Below, piece by piece: positions 21,101-35,504 of a stretch of 64,000 bases of DNA (position 1 is the first letter of the stretch; every line of letters begins with the position of its first letter). The notes under the pieces are model-generated. The model was not told the origin of the DNA. It saw only the letters and a list, made by a program, of their open reading frames with translations, and searched no databases. A program made the translations under genes and the position numbers. This stretch comes from Flectonema sp. DT1601 (taxonomy: Eukaryota > Euglenozoa > Diplonemea > Diplonemida > Diplonemidae): the NCBI GenBank assembly GCA_964019425.1, contig OZ025793.1, forward strand, positions 1,178,001-1,242,000, written 5' to 3'.

Positions 21101-24100
21101 GCGTCTGATATATCGGGAGAAGCATCTTTTTATAATCTTGGTTTTGTAGGAGGCCCTCGAAACACAACAATAAAGATTTACTACATTTACCTAACAGCTG
21201 GTGAAGGTAGTGACGCTTTTGGATCACCCCTCCCATCTATATTTACATCAGAGAGAGTCACACGTATGTTGTCAGACGGAACAACACCACAAATTACTAC
21301 ACAGCCTGGACCTGTTGCAGGTCCGGGTACTGCTTTGAAATTTCCTGTTACTGTGAGAATGGTGAATTCAGTAAATCAATTCATACCAGCGTCAACAACA
21401 TCACCAACGGTATTAATTGTACAAGTTCATCCTTTCAATGTCAGTAATGAAATATCTGGAAGTCTGGTAACCCAACAGACTGGTCTAAGGACTTCATACG
21501 CTGCTCTGGTGATGGCTGGATTGGTGTTTTCAAAATCATCTGATTTTGGAAATTATAAACTTCGGATTCTTGCACCTGGTGGGTCTACAGAAACAACTGG
21601 TATCTCACTGACGGGTGATCCGCAATTATTACAAATATTATCTGGTGGTAGTCCTGGAATGCTTGTTGTTGGATCTCCTAAAACTGTTGTTGTCGTGGCT
21701 AAATTAGCAGACGGGTCAACACTACCTGGAGTACTGGTCACGGCAGAATTAATAAGAAAATCAACTGAATCGTGTTATGGTGATGGTTGTGGAATTCTCT
21801 CTCAGACATCAGCTCATGCGATTACCGAGGTATCTGGTCAGGCGATATTTCATATTATTATAAACACGGCAATGACTGGAGAGTATTCAATAAAATTTAC
21901 TTCAAAAAGAGGCGTTAATGCGATCTTCGGAATAGCTACGTCTCTTGGAAAGGCTTCTCAACTCTATGGTGGTGCTCGTATTCCTTCAGGTAATATCGCC
22001 TCAACCCCAACATCACTTCAAGGATACTTACAAAATAGAGTTTCAAGCACAACTGGAGGATCAAGCATTGCTTCTGCTATTCTCTCAAAAGCATTCTCAT
22101 CAGCGATGGTTGCCGCTACTACAATAAGCATTCAAACAAAGAGGTTTACAGTTTTTAACGAAGTGTCAGTCGTTAAGATTATAACACAACCCATTCTGGA
22201 TCCAATCAGTGATAGTGTTGTCGATCCGATAAAGGTCTTAGAAGGTCGATATGGTATGTCCTTATACATTTATATCAGAGAGAGAATTAAGAGCTAAAAA
22301 CACAACACATACAACAGGATTATTTGATATCCAACCTGTAGTACAAGTTTTCGATAGCATGGGTACTCCATTAGAAGATAGAGATATATCTGTTTCTGTT
22401 GTACCTGCTGGAAGTACAGTATTCGCTCATTGGAATAAAACAGTTAGGACTGATGCGAACGGATCTTATGAATTCGTTTCTCTTTTATTTAACAACACTC
22501 TGCCAGGGATATATAAAATTGTTTTCTCTTGTGAAGGCCAACCGTCGAATGAAAGTATTTCAGTGTTGTTGTTGCCTCAGCAAAATATATTAAACTTTGG
22601 ATCTATTTATTGGAGGGCGCTGCTGATTGTTATGCTTTTACTTCCGTGGTTGTTGTCTAACGTACCTGATAGTAGTAAGTACTGGACATATTTAGGATTG
22701 TTGCTTTCTATTGGTTTTCCTTATGTCGCGTATCAACTTCTACCTGGAGCATTTTTATCTACTCAGTTGTTTATAAGGCTAACAGGATATTTGTGTGCTG
22801 TTTTGTGGGCTGGAATCACACTTCTTTTAATGAAATTGTTAGTTGCTCAGATTGCTGGCTGGGATGCGGATGCTATTTCTCAACTTGGACTTCAATATAG
22901 ATATGTCCGATGGCTTTCAAAACACATTCCGTTCGTTGGAGATGAAGAAATTCTTATTAAAGATCGAGAGTCGTACATCTGGACCTTGCTTACTAAGGGA
23001 CAAAAATTTAAAAAAATATACTTTGATGCTATCGTCAGACATATTTACAGTATTTCTGACACGATGCCACTTACTGGTAGACCAGGTGAACCAATTTGGT
23101 ATGTTGTCAGTTTCTACATCTCCTCTCTGAGTTGAATATCACTTAAACTAAACCCAACAAAACAGGTTTGTTCACGGTCCCATCACACTACATAGAAACC
23201 CGTGTTGCTATTACACTCCAGTTGATACTTTTAAATGGAAATATGGAGTTCTTCCTCATGTAAGTTTCACAAAACAAAATACAAAAATTGGAATATCTTT
23301 GAGAGGTTGTTGTATGAAAGACTTCGAAGGAGAAGTTTTAAAAAAAGAACTTCGAACCCAAACTGGACTACAAATAAAAGAAATGTACATATCAAAAGAT
23401 GCCACATCAGTAGCAGCTGTAGTGGTTCACATTACTGTTGAAGGAAGTGTTTCCGATGATGCAAAAGCAGATCCAATATTGTCAGCCATCAATACAAATC
23501 TTATTGGAAAATCAATCACTCTTCAGAAGGGATCATGCATAGCTGAGAAAATCATTTATATTGATAAAGGACAGGTAAGAAGAGATAACGACTCAGAGTG
23601 GACAATCCAAGATACTTTTACGATAAATGCTTATTATTCAAAGTGTCCAGTTATTGTTGAAAAAGAATCATGGCACATGTCTTGCTATGATTCGTTATCC
23701 ATAAACGATCTCGTTGATGACGTCTCTGAAGCAGAAACCAACCTGGCTGATGAAAATGAAAAACAAGAAAGTCGTAAAGGAGTAATCTGGATTAGACATT
23801 CACCTCCACAGTCTGTTGTTCGTAGTAATGGTGACTCGTTTCCTGAATTTTGGACTCCGAGTTATGATGCGAATCATAATTTAATTCTTAGAGAACACGT
23901 TCAAAGCTCAATTGGAACTCATCAAGTCCCCCTCGACAGTTTAACACCTGAACACGGCGGTCGTCCAAAGGACATTCCAGAACCATTAAGTCCTCCGTTT
24001 AGGTTCTTAGTATCGTCTTGTATATGTTTGATTGTGATAGCGGTTTTGATATTCTCATCATATTGGTTGTATACTGTAATGGTAACGTGGTTAACTAATA

Positions 24101-27100
24101 TTCAAAATAGAATACCAGAACCACCTGATGTCACTCCAGCTGAAAAACAAAAGATTAATGACGATTTGAGAATTTCATTAAAAACAGCGTTGGAGTCTGT
24201 TGCCAATGCTGATCCTAGGTTTACTTTTATCTATGCTTTTATACCAACGATTGAAGACATTGATTTTATAGAGCTTTGGGAATTCATGTACGACTTATCA
24301 ACAGAAATAATAAAGAGTGCCCGGATAGCTGGATACGTCGCAACTGCTTCTGGGGCATTAGCAATGGCTGCGAACTGGTTGTTACTAAACAACAACATCC
24401 CAAAGGTAATGAAGTCTATTCGTAGAAACAGACCAATAGAACCCCTCGTACGTTCAAAGGCTCAATGCGTTATAGCTGATCGATATGTTGGATTGCAAGC
24501 TATGCATTTGGTGTTGGCGTATTTTATAATATTCTCACTTGTGTTTCTCATTATGCTCATAGTCCTCACGCCTTCGATAACAACAGCAGTCAAAAGAGCG
24601 TTGGAAACGGTTGCGATAACAGCAGTCTTAACATCACTGGCTACAGTAATCATGGAACTGTTTGTAAAATTAACATGGGCAACTGGTGATAGAGTAAGAC
24701 ATCCTTTACCGTATAGCAGATGGCAATTATTAGCTATCGTACTGCATACTGTCAGTGGAATGGTTACTACTATTGTTAGGTGGATAAAGTCTATTATGGC
24801 ACAGACAGTAGTATTTGCACGTCTTGATCTCGACCTGTTCCCTGCAGGATTAAAGTTCTTAGACACTGGCTATTGGAGTTATCACTCAATGGTTTATGTT
24901 CATGAGACTCATAACAATCCAATTCTAAGAGTATTCTTATCAATTACAATGACCGATGTGTTTGTTTCTGATGTTGAGCCTGCGTCAACACCAGAAGTTC
25001 ATAAAATAAGAATTCGGATGTTATGCAGTCGATCTGATTCATTGGATCCTCATATTACCAAACTAATTGTTTACACAGACAGAGAACCAACTGCTTTGGA
25101 TGGTTCTGTTTTAGTTCAAACTGATAGAACTTCAAATCATGATCTTCGTTTTTTTAGATCACCTCTGCCGACTATGACGGCTTCAAAGTCTGGTTGCGGC
25201 TGTTGTATCTGCGGTCAATCAGAACTAGCAAGGTTTTATTCACCTCCTGCTGAAGAAGTTGGATATCTGTATTATCGTTTGATATCTCTGAATAGTAATT
25301 GTGAGGATGCTACTAAACCTCTTGTTGCTGTCGATACTCAATTTCAACTACAAACGACTGATGGAATTACTCGTCTCGGAAGTACCAGAGAACAGAATGG
25401 TGTTCGTTATATTTGTAGTCTCGATAAGAGTTCTCGAGTAAAGTCTTTTAAAATTATGAAACCTTCGCGCGATCCTAAAGAAGAAAGTACTGAAGACCTA
25501 ACAGTTCAATACTTACTACTGGCTTCACATGATACTTTTCTTTGGTGTGTCTACCACGACACAGAGAAGGATGATGAAGACACTACTGATAGTGAAACCA
25601 TCTGTGGTGATCCTCATGGCTTGTTGTGTATTTGTTATCACTGCTATGGAAGTAGAGCTGTATCTGAGAATGATCCTCGTTCTCTTATTGAAGTTCCACT
25701 AATCCAGACAACAGAGAGTCCTCATTGTTTGGAATATCGTCTTCTATCACCAGTGAAACATATAAGAGGTTATGCAATAATAACATCCTCTGATGAACCT
25801 GATTGTGATCCAATTAGTTGGGCTGTTGAAATACGAGGTAAGAATATCACTCCTGTTAAGAAGGAAAAGGTTAGAGCTCGACAACCAAATCTTTGGATAC
25901 TAATCCATGAAGTAATAAAGACAAGGTGTATTCCATTACACAGAAAGGCTCCAACAGTGATATTTCCATGTTGGTCGAGAGGGAGTGTCCGAAGCCTCGA
26001 ATCTCTCGAGGGAGCTGTAGCAAACATAAAAAGAAAAACAATACTGTTACCAGCCTTACGAGACATGATGTTAATTAGAATCAGACACATGTACGGAATT
26101 GAAGGACGACTTCTCTCAAAACACAATCCACACCCTGATGAGAGTGACGATTCAAAAGTATCACCGGAACCTTTATTTATATCATCAAGAGAGAGAGATG
26201 CATACAGAAGAATAAAATGTCACAAAGGTAAGTGGGCGATGGCATTCCTACTAATTATGAATCCTTCACTGTTACAACATCGAAAAAACAGACGCATGAC
26301 TACTGCGAGCATCTCTGGAAGAGGTACGTCCTCAACGAGAATGATACAAATAGGACCTCCCCCTGTACGAAGTACTAATATTGAGCTTCAAGCGAATACT
26401 GCTATCCTTCGTAACAGACTTACATCAGTTTGGAGACAAGGTGAGTTGACTTCTTCTGATCAATCTCAGAGACGTAAAAGTCGTATTCAAAGTCGGATAA
26501 GTCTGATGACTCAAGTTAAACTAGCTGCGACTAATACATTATCATCTACTCTAAGGAACATTCCTTTGGTGTTTAGTCCTCGTTCTAAGACTCTTAATAA
26601 GACTTTGAGTTGCTCGAGTTCACAACTTTACTCGACCACGTATCGATACTCTGAACAGTTACAGAGTGTTCGAATTGATGTTGCGAATCGAAAGAGTTAC
26701 GCAGATAGTTTTTGGTTTTTAGATTTGATATCTGAAAATGTCATCTCCGCACGACTCGATCAGCAAAACGTGACGGAGCAGTTTAAGAAATTGTTAGAAA
26801 TAAAACAGCCGAGGGAAGCTTTAAACCTTTCTGTATTTATGACTAATAATAATTCAAAAGAAGAATTATTTATTTCTTATACAACTCCTGTTTGGTTATC
26901 AACTTGTATGATTTCACACAGAACTCCTGCGAGTCATCCGTATCCAACTGTTTCGTTCACGTCAACTATATCGAGAGTGAATGGTTGTTGGTTAGTAGGA
27001 CCCAAGATACCACTTGCAGGACCAGCTTACTCGTTAATAATGAGCAAACCAACACCTGTAATGAATATATCAGATTCTGTGATTTCTTGGAGTGTCTGGG

Positions 27101-27150
27101 ACTGCGAACAAGAACAGTGGATAGATACTGTCACTGTTACATTTGAGTAG
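18141..27150 (+). CDS. Giant multi-pass membrane protein with Ig-like (Big-type) repeats, four exons
   Basis: Exons 18141-20765, 20837-22253, 22318-23098 and 23166-27150 give 2,935 residues; introns of 71, 64 and 67 nt are all GTATGT...ACAG and all phases match. An acidic cytosolic N-tail is followed by a membrane anchor (about residues 96-119). A ~1,300-residue region then holds at least six Ig-like modules, each with a V-x-D-x-x-G-x-P-like strand and a D-x-x-G-x-A-x-F-like strand (TDSNGVAIF, SDISGEASF, TEVSGQAIF, TDANGSYEF). Many Asn-x-Ser/Thr sites fit an exposed domain. Three membrane helices follow (22597-22855), then a strand-rich section (about 23240-23660), five more helices (about 23998-24800) and a ~780-residue C-tail with a CGCCICG cluster. 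No family recognised; surface receptor, adhesin or channel subunit are guesses. Confidence 0.8.
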
Positions 27151-27431
27151 CTGAACCACTTCACTTACACATTTCATTTACACATATCTAAATCCTTTTC
27201 AGGATGTTTTATTTAGTGAAGACGCCTTTTTCAGGATTTTGTTGTTGTGCTCTTTTCTTAAATCCTCCTCTGTAATACGTTAGACAGCTTCTCTGTGAGT
27301 GACATTTATCTACTTTCTGTTGAAGTAAAGCCAAGTCAATCCTTTACAGGATGTGTTTTACTCCCTTCTTGGTATCTCATTCAGTTTGTTTATTTTAATT
27401 ACTAACTTTTTTATTTTTAATAACAGGTGCG

Positions 27432-30400
27432 ATGGAGCCGAGCTCCTCAGTGATAAGCACCACATCACTAAAAGAATGGAAAGGAAAACCTGAAATAGGT
27501 ACTGGATGGACCTGTGCTGGATTCATACCCGGGGAAGGACTACTAGTACACAGTGTTGACCCAAAGGCTGATCGTGTGAGGGCTAAGATTGGTGTCTTAA
27601 GAGAGAATGATGTTAAAATTAAATTAACAGAATCAATAGAAGGCTTCAGTAAGATAGACCCCAAACTAATCAGTAAAGGAGTAGTGATTTCAGTAACTGA
27701 AGATGGACAGTTTATTGCTCTGGCAGGTGTGAGAAAACGAATTGGAGGATACCTAGCAATATGGGGAAAACGAGGACCAAAGAGACAACTTGTACATCAA
27801 GAGAAAGACAGTGGTTCACTAACTTCAGCCCCTCGTATTCTTGGAATTGATAAACAGGTTAGACCAAGAGCTGTTAAGATTTCACCATCTGGACAAGTTG
27901 TCGTCATAACAACTCACAGTTACAAGCGTCGGATATGGAAGACTAGAAACACTCCTCAAAACCTGGAGTCTTGGTCAGGTATCTGGCTGACTCTACAAGA
28001 ACCTTCACCCCCAAGTGTAGGATCTGTTGGTGATATTACATTCCCATCTCGTACTTCAATATTCATAACAACAGCAACAGTTGGGTCTGCATCATCTGGT
28101 TGTGAGACCTTCCAATTCTGGACTGCCTGCGAAGGCACCCCAGCCATTCACTCACCATCAAAAATAGGTAAAAAGTCCATTAAGAAACCCTGTTTAATAC
28201 TACGCCAACAAACAATAACCCTCCCAGACACTGAGAGGGGAGGAAGTATTGATTGTAAGAGCTCAGAGTATGCAACACCATTACCTGTAGATGAGTCATG
28301 GACAGGACAACCCTCAGCAGTAATACAACAAGGTATTAGTGTGAAATGGGATTCTGAATCAGCTCTCGTCGCCATCAGTATCGGATCTAATGGTGGCTCA
28401 AGGGTTTTATTTGCTGCACCTGGACAGTCAGTATGCCAATGCGTCTCATTGCCTATTGAGATCGCAAAAGCAGATGAAATTCAATGGTGGGGATCAGACA
28501 CTCTGTTAACGTGTTTGGATTCATCTACGGGTCGATTTTGCATCATCCCAAGACTCGGTCATCTCCCTGTAAAAATAAAATACAGCCACCAAGAACAAAA
28601 CACCCTGCTGATATCACCTGCCAGTCAGAGTTCGGTCAGCAGTATGCTTCTTTCTCAAGTTAAAAAGCCTCATGCTTTCAGATTTACGGCGATTGGAAAG
28701 GCGTTAACAACAGGACAACGGTTGTTGATTAGTAATGGTGCGTCAGTTTTGAGAATCTCATTCACCTTTAATTGCAGAAATACAAATATTGAAGCGATCA
28801 CAGCATCAGCACTTCCTCAATGGTTAGGACCTCTGTCTGGGATTATGAGGTACTTGACTACTCAAAGAAGGCATTCTGTTAAACAAGTAAAAGCTGTTTG
28901 TAGCTCTGTCACGAGTTGTATTGCTGCTGAATCATCTTCATTAGATCAAATTGATTCCAGAGGAATAACTAAAAGTATCGTAGCAGCACTAAAGCAATAC
29001 ACAGAAAATATAACATCTCTGTGGTGGTCTGTTGGGTGTTTAGGACTGGCTTGTCTTCCAATTGTTGTTGTTGTGTTTCATCATCTCACTGCTGGTGTCG
29101 TTCAATTACTCGTACACAAATTAGTGCGAAGTGTTTCCCTATCAGAAACCCTACAGTCCTTAGATAGTACTTATCACATATTGAAATGGGGTGAAAAACA
29201 ATTCTCTAAAATGGTATCTTTTGATAAAAAATCACCAAAACCAACAGTAGAATGGTATTTAAAAGGCTACTGGGTAGTACTCTACCGCCAAGTAGATAGC
29301 ATAGCTGCGAAAATTGAGAAGAAGAAGGGTACGCATCTGCAGGGATTTCGATCCCTCAGAGACGCTGTTTTATCGAAATTAAAGAAACATTGTCCTGAAG
29401 AAGGAGAACCAGAACATCCTGAAGGTATACTTAAAGGACATGATGCTTACTTAGCAGGGATGACTGAACATGGTATTCAACATTACCAGAAAGCTGACAG
29501 AGTTGATTGTGCTTTCTCATTACGACTTCTTGAAGGTACAGTTACGGAGATCATCGAACACGCTTCTCTTTCAATTCAAAGTTCTCTACAAAGTTGGGAT
29601 AATAATATCTACCTCGTTCACGCGCCTTCTCTTCGAAGAGAGAAGTGCTCTGAAACCCGTCTTTGCGATGCTTTTTCTGCTCTCTTAACTGGATTGTTGT
29701 TCAAACAACCAGCCTACGTGCTTCCACCAATCCTCTGCTCTGCTATATCTGACTTGGTAGTGATTGGCGAGGGGAACACTTCGTACGAAGCACTTTCTGC
29801 AAAGGTTCAGAATGAAGAATTTCGAAGAATAATGACATCATTCTTATCACCAGTCTCTGTGCGATCATCTGAATCAGAATTACTATCAAGTCTGTTGTGT
29901 GAGTTGTATTGCATTACAGGATTACCTTTAGAGGCTCTTCATATTGCTTTATTATTTAGAAGGACTGCTAGCTTAACTCATATCTTAAGAATACTTGCCT
30001 GGCACACTACTGGACAGCAATCTTTACACGGATGGCCGGATACTTCCAGTTGTCATATCCAACCAGCTAGTGATCACAGATCATTATTTCAGGGATACAA
30101 GAGGTGTAGAAACTTCATAAAGGAGACGATGCTTGCTAAAGACGAGACATCAAAACTGTACGTCGAGACAGTACAAGATCCTAACAACATGGTAAGAGGT
30201 GGGTGGGTATGCTCTCACTGTATGGAGGAATGCTTAACTTTATTTGCCTTGAAAAGTATTCGAGAGGGAGACCCAATTCAAACCCAAACATTGTTGAGTA
30301 GCGCAGTGGCAACACCGAAATTCAGATCATCGGTTTGTCGAGTTGTGGTGCAGACAGCGCGAGAGATTTTGAGTCAGATCCCAATATTTGATCCACGTTG

Positions 30401-33400
30401 TTCTCAACGAGGTGTTGCTTCACCATCATCCTTGTTCGCTCAGATTCTAAAACAGCATAATGGCAAAGATGAGGATCTCTCTTTATCTCCAGAGCTCTCT
30501 TCTGCACTCAATGGAAAGCTTCCTTCTCTCTCAACTCCTCCAATGGAACGAATCAAACTAGTCGCTCGATTGCTTGCCTGGGCTCTCATATTCTTAGCAC
30601 CGTCTTCAGAACCATCTCGTTGTTCGAGGAGCCTTCTGAAGCTTATTGCTCATTATAAATCTGAGTATGGAACTCCTCATCCAGACTCTCGACAAGAAAG
30701 TGATAATGAGGTGACTAATATCTTCAGTTACTTGTTTGCAGCTCAGTGTTGGCATTATGTGCACGCGAATTCCTATTGTGGTGAGGGAACTGTTTTAGGT
30801 GTTCCCGACAGTTGGAGATCGACTGGAGAAGAACAACAAGAATCACACACTACTAAAGTTGCTGCTGAGTTCAGCAGTAAGCTACTCTACTGGAGTAGAG
30901 ACATCTGGAGGCAAGATGAGGTTCAAAGGAGTTGTCTGAGTTGTTTAGAATTGTGTAGTGATGATGACGCTATAAATATTGCATTATCAAAAGCATTCTA
31001 TGAAGAATCAACAATAGACTGCCCAATGACTATATCAGTATCTACAAAGGGTCAATACAATAGAATTAAAAACGAACTACCGGAAGCTATGAAGAGCTCC
31101 CTGGTTCCTACACAAAAAACCACCTTCGACAGCTACTACTCTCAACCGGATTCTATGGCACAGCAAGAGGTTGATATGGATGCGTTAGCGACTAGGTTTT
31201 CATTTCGAAGTAAGATGTTCGAGGTAGATGCGACTTATTGGGAAATGATAAGTTCACTTGTAACAGATAATATTATAAGTAACATTGACCCTCCTGAGAG
31301 TCAAGTTGGCACTGAACCTTACACTGAACTTGCTTACACAACAGCTTTAATAAACCGAGCAGCTAATCAATCATCAGAGTCGAGTGTTATTCTTCCATTT
31401 GGTACAACTCCTGTGAGTGGTGTCGTCCGCGCTCTATTCTCTAAAACAACTTCGTCAGGAGAAGGTGCTGGTGAAGATCAGGTTCCGACTAAATTCACAG
31501 ATGGCAATAAAACAGTTACAAAGAAAACGCGTTCTCAGCCTGTCAAAGAGTATGCTGCTGACTCGGGATCTAAGACTGTCGTTCCTTCAAAAGAAATCAT
31601 CCAATTAACAAAACTAAAGAAAGTCGCACCTCCAACAGTTTCCACTACAATAAATTCACCAACTCTTGTAAGGGAAGGTTCCAATGCAGTTCCGGTGTCG
31701 CCAGGAGGTGCTTCTCCTCGACTGGTACCTGACGCATCTCTCGGAATAGTTAGGCAACAACAACAATCAATACCAACCCGAGATGCTTTCCTACCCTCAC
31801 AGTTTGCTGGATTATCTGAAGGAGGAATGTTGTTAGAAATACCACCAACTCCACCTCAGTCAAGTAAAACAATAATTGATGAGTTGTTTTTGCGAGGAGT
31901 AAGACAAGAAGATCCAACACAGTACTTACCAATATCAAAGACAATACCTCCACCATCATGTTCTGGGACTAGCATAACACAAGGAACTACTTATACAGAA
32001 TCAGGAACTACAATGACATCAGTATCACCTTCTCTGTCTATTTCTGCCCCTACTTCGTCCGCTTTGGAAACACCGATTCCAGTAATGTCAAAATTAAAGA
32101 GAGGTAAAAAGATTGATGGAGGTAGAATTGCTCCTCTCATAGAACCTTATGTTGGGGTAACTCCTCCACGAAGGACTCACAAGAAAGAAAAGAACCGCCT
32201 TGAGAGTGAACACGACAACAGAGGTGTTAAAGAAGTACACTATCACTATAACGCAAAACATGATCATGCTTCTAAGCGAGATGGTCACGGAGGGAATGTA
32301 AGAACAAATAGCAATAAACATTGTAGTAAACATTCTCGTGGTCACGATTGTCGTAAGTGCGGAAGGAAGAAGAGCGAGAAGCAAGCTCGTAGACCGACTC
32401 AATTTCATCTCGAACCCCCACAAAAGGTTTCTGACACTCAAGTAGTTGGACTCAACATGCGACGAATACAACAACTTGGAGAACATCAGGCAGCTTCAAT
32501 GTATGACCAGCAACGTAAACCCCCACATGTCCTACAGCCACCAGATATCATACCTGTACCTACTTTAGTGAAACCATCCATCATTAACTTTGACTTGAAT
32601 CGACTACCAGGGAGTGGTGTGAAGACTGTTGATTCGACAACAACAAATCATCTTCCGAATGGTTTCTTATTGGATCCGAGAGTTTCATCAGTTGCTCCAC
32701 AGCGATTATCACCACCCAATGTAGTTAATAAGTTAGATCCAGAAATAGTAATTCCTGGAAACAAATACGGTGGAGACTCTCCCAGACTTACACTTTCTCC
32801 GAGTAGCCCAGTACCTCCCGCTGGTGTTAGTGTGGCACTTTCTCCAATGCAGGGAGGGTTGGTAAGTCCAGAAACACTTGAAAAACAGACCTCCTGTCTC
32901 CAAAGGACAACTGTAAACCAGCCAACGTCACCGATGACACCAGCGATTGCAGAATCCAGTGATGTGGAAGGAATTGTAAAGAAAACCCTTTCGGGAGTCT
33001 TTACTAATGCACCGGAAGGATTACCACCAGTTCCTCCTGCAGCAACACCGGTTACTCCGGGTATTGGTTCACCACTTCAGTCACCAGGTAGTTCTTTAGC
33101 GTCTCCGCACTTTTCTCAGACATTAGGAAATACTGCTGCTTCTGTCAATCTGGGACCAGCGTCTTCATTTAGAAGTCAAGCTGATGCTATTATCCAACAA
33201 CAGGCCCCAACAACAGCTGTTGGGCAACCTGTTTTATCTTCAATGGAAGAGTTGATGTATGCTAAATACATTAGTGAACTTGGTATTACTTCTGTTGATG
33301 CGGTCATTACTAGTTCTGCAGCGCCTCTGATAAAACACGTCGTACAGAAATCGGAGCCAGTAGAAGATATCAACGCTAAGCACGCAGCGATAATAGAGAT

Positions 33401-35255
33401 GGAGGAACGTAATAAGCAGTTGGCGACTATTGGAAGAGATATTCCAGTTAGCAACCAACCTGCGACAACTACAACAACAACAACTCAGCCTTCTTCAGAA
33501 CCTAGCGATCCCACCGATGGCAAGTCACAAGCAAAGCTTGAAGACCTGCTATCTCGTATGCTCGATCGGCAAGAATCTGTTGCCGCAAATGTTGGCAAAG
33601 AGCTCGCTGCGGCTTTTACGGAATCACTTAAGGTATGCGTCTTTTTATATTCTTTAGTCAGGAGGATATCATAGTCATCTCATCAAATTGATTGTAATTA
33701 ATTGTTAATTATTACATATTTAACAATACTAACAGGACCTTTCACCTTCCCTTAAAACTTCATTAGAACAGTCTCGAAAAGAGGGTCGAGAGCTTGAGCG
33801 AGAGGGAGTACTGAAATACTTGCAGGCTGAAGGAGTATGTGTTGTTTCTCTCTTTGGTGTTGTTTTTTTTTTATTTAAATTTTCCATTATAACTCACAAC
33901 AGACTGAGCTCCAACATCTTGCCAGAAGCCGACTGGCCCACCCTGAAGACGTAGGCGTTACAAGAGCTCTAAGGTCATCCTCACCCAGTGAATTGAATGA
34001 AGAGGAGTATAAGATTTGGGTTGAAAGACAGCGACAAACTATTGCTGGTATCTCTGAAAGACAATCCACATCAGAAAGACTTCTTACAAAACCTGAAAGT
34101 ACTAGTGCTGGAATGCAGACAGTTTTAGGCGCTGAAGATCTCGGATCTGGTGACGGATACCTCAGCGTTCGAGAAATATCAGCCAAAGAGAACGCAGTAG
34201 CTGAAGCAAGCTTGAGTCCAATCCAACCTCCGATAGAAAGAACTAACGCACAGGATGCCTTGACTGCGGAACTACTTGACGGTGACAACAAGTCGCCTGG
34301 TAGATCTTTCCTAAACATTCAAGATACACATCAACCACGTGATGCTATTCCTAAAATATCAGAAGTGCGAACTTGGCAAGTTCAAAGTGGATTAGATCGA
34401 CTCAACAGAGACATCGATGAAACTCTCCTAAGAGCAGACGCTGTAGATCGAACAATGAGAGAAGCCACAGCTGCTGTGCAATCATCTGAAGCTGTGATTA
34501 GAGATGCTGAACGACTTCGATCTAATAGATTAATCAATCAGTCTATTGATGTTTTGAGGGATGAAGCAGAACAGATTGAAAGCCGTCTAAACAGACCAAT
34601 GTATCAATCGCCTACAACTTACTCTCTCCCTTCGCAATCTGCTGCACCCATCACAGAGCGGCCAGTCGCAACTTCTTCGATTGCGGGTGATATTCGAATG
34701 GTTTCTCCTTCAGAGAAGAGACATTTCCTTCAAGACTTCATTGAGGAAGGTGCTTCAGGATCAGAACCATTCATATGGCAGAATGATACTGGAATAGGTG
34801 GGAGATATCAATCCCCTCGTCAGGCTGGTGTTTTAGAACCAACTCGAGTACCTGCTGTACTACTATCGAGTGACTCACTCCCACTAACTAGACAACAAGA
34901 AGTTGGTCGAGAAGAAGAGGTTACAGGATCACCTGGTGGATTATCAGTTGGATCTCCTCAGAGAGGTGGGCTTTCAGCAGCAACCTCAGCAGCTACACAA
35001 TTTCGTCCTTCATCTCGGAATGCTGTCAAAGAAGTGGAAGCATCTCCTCGTCCGATTCCTAAGCGTACTCAGAAGAGGCCGACTTCGTCATTACCCTTGA
35101 GCACTATCTCTGCTTCAACTGCGTACAACACAACCAGACCAGCTCGTAGAAAACCAACGACGACGGCACAAATGCCTCGGCGAAAGAATCCCTCTGTACC
35201 AGTGACATTACAGCGGCGATTAGATGAGTTAGATTCTATGTTGCGCGATGTCTAA
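27432..35255 (+). CDS. Large WD40-like / coiled-coil protein, possibly CPLANE1-like, three exons
   Basis: Exons 27432-33632, 33736-33834 and 33903-35255 give 2,550 residues; introns (103 and 68 nt) are GTATGC...CTAACAG and GTATGT...CAACAG, both phase 0. The N-terminal ~500 residues look like beta-propeller blades (GVVISVTEDGQFIALAG, RAVKISPSGQVVVITT, SVKWDSESALVAISI). A hydrophobic helix near 29020-29110 (GLACLPIVVVVF) and a long helical region follow, then Pro/Ser-rich disorder with a His/Cys-rich patch (32240-32390), and a C-terminal coiled-coil part. Size and order recall CPLANE1 (JBTS17), a ciliary transition-zone and intraflagellar-assembly factor, which would suit a flagellate with an axonemal dynein. 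The resemblance is weak; treat the name as a hypothesis. An acceptor ends 5 nt before the ATG. Confidence 0.75.
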
Positions 35256-35470
35256 GTTATATAGTGGTTAGTTCCTTAATATTGTGTAAACAATAGATTT
35301 ACTATTCTTTTAATATTTGTTCTTTCAGAAAAAAAAAAAATTAAATAATACCCTTTTTTTTTTTTTCTTTTGTTAACCCTAACAAATAGATGTCCAATTT
35401 TTTGCTGTAGTTTTTTTGGTACTCACAGTATCCCCAGAGCTAGAATAGAGTATTATATTTATTAAAATCG

Positions 35471-35504
<34 letters not shown>

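Noticed and set aside
20882-23135. Two independent genes at 20882-22297 and 22251-23135
   Set aside because: Both are internal exons of the giant membrane protein; Ig-like repeats run across the joins and the flanking splice sites match the local consensus.
33993-35255. Independent 420-residue coiled-coil gene
   Set aside because: It is the last exon of the 27432 gene; a 99-nt exon (33736-33834) and two introns join them in phase.
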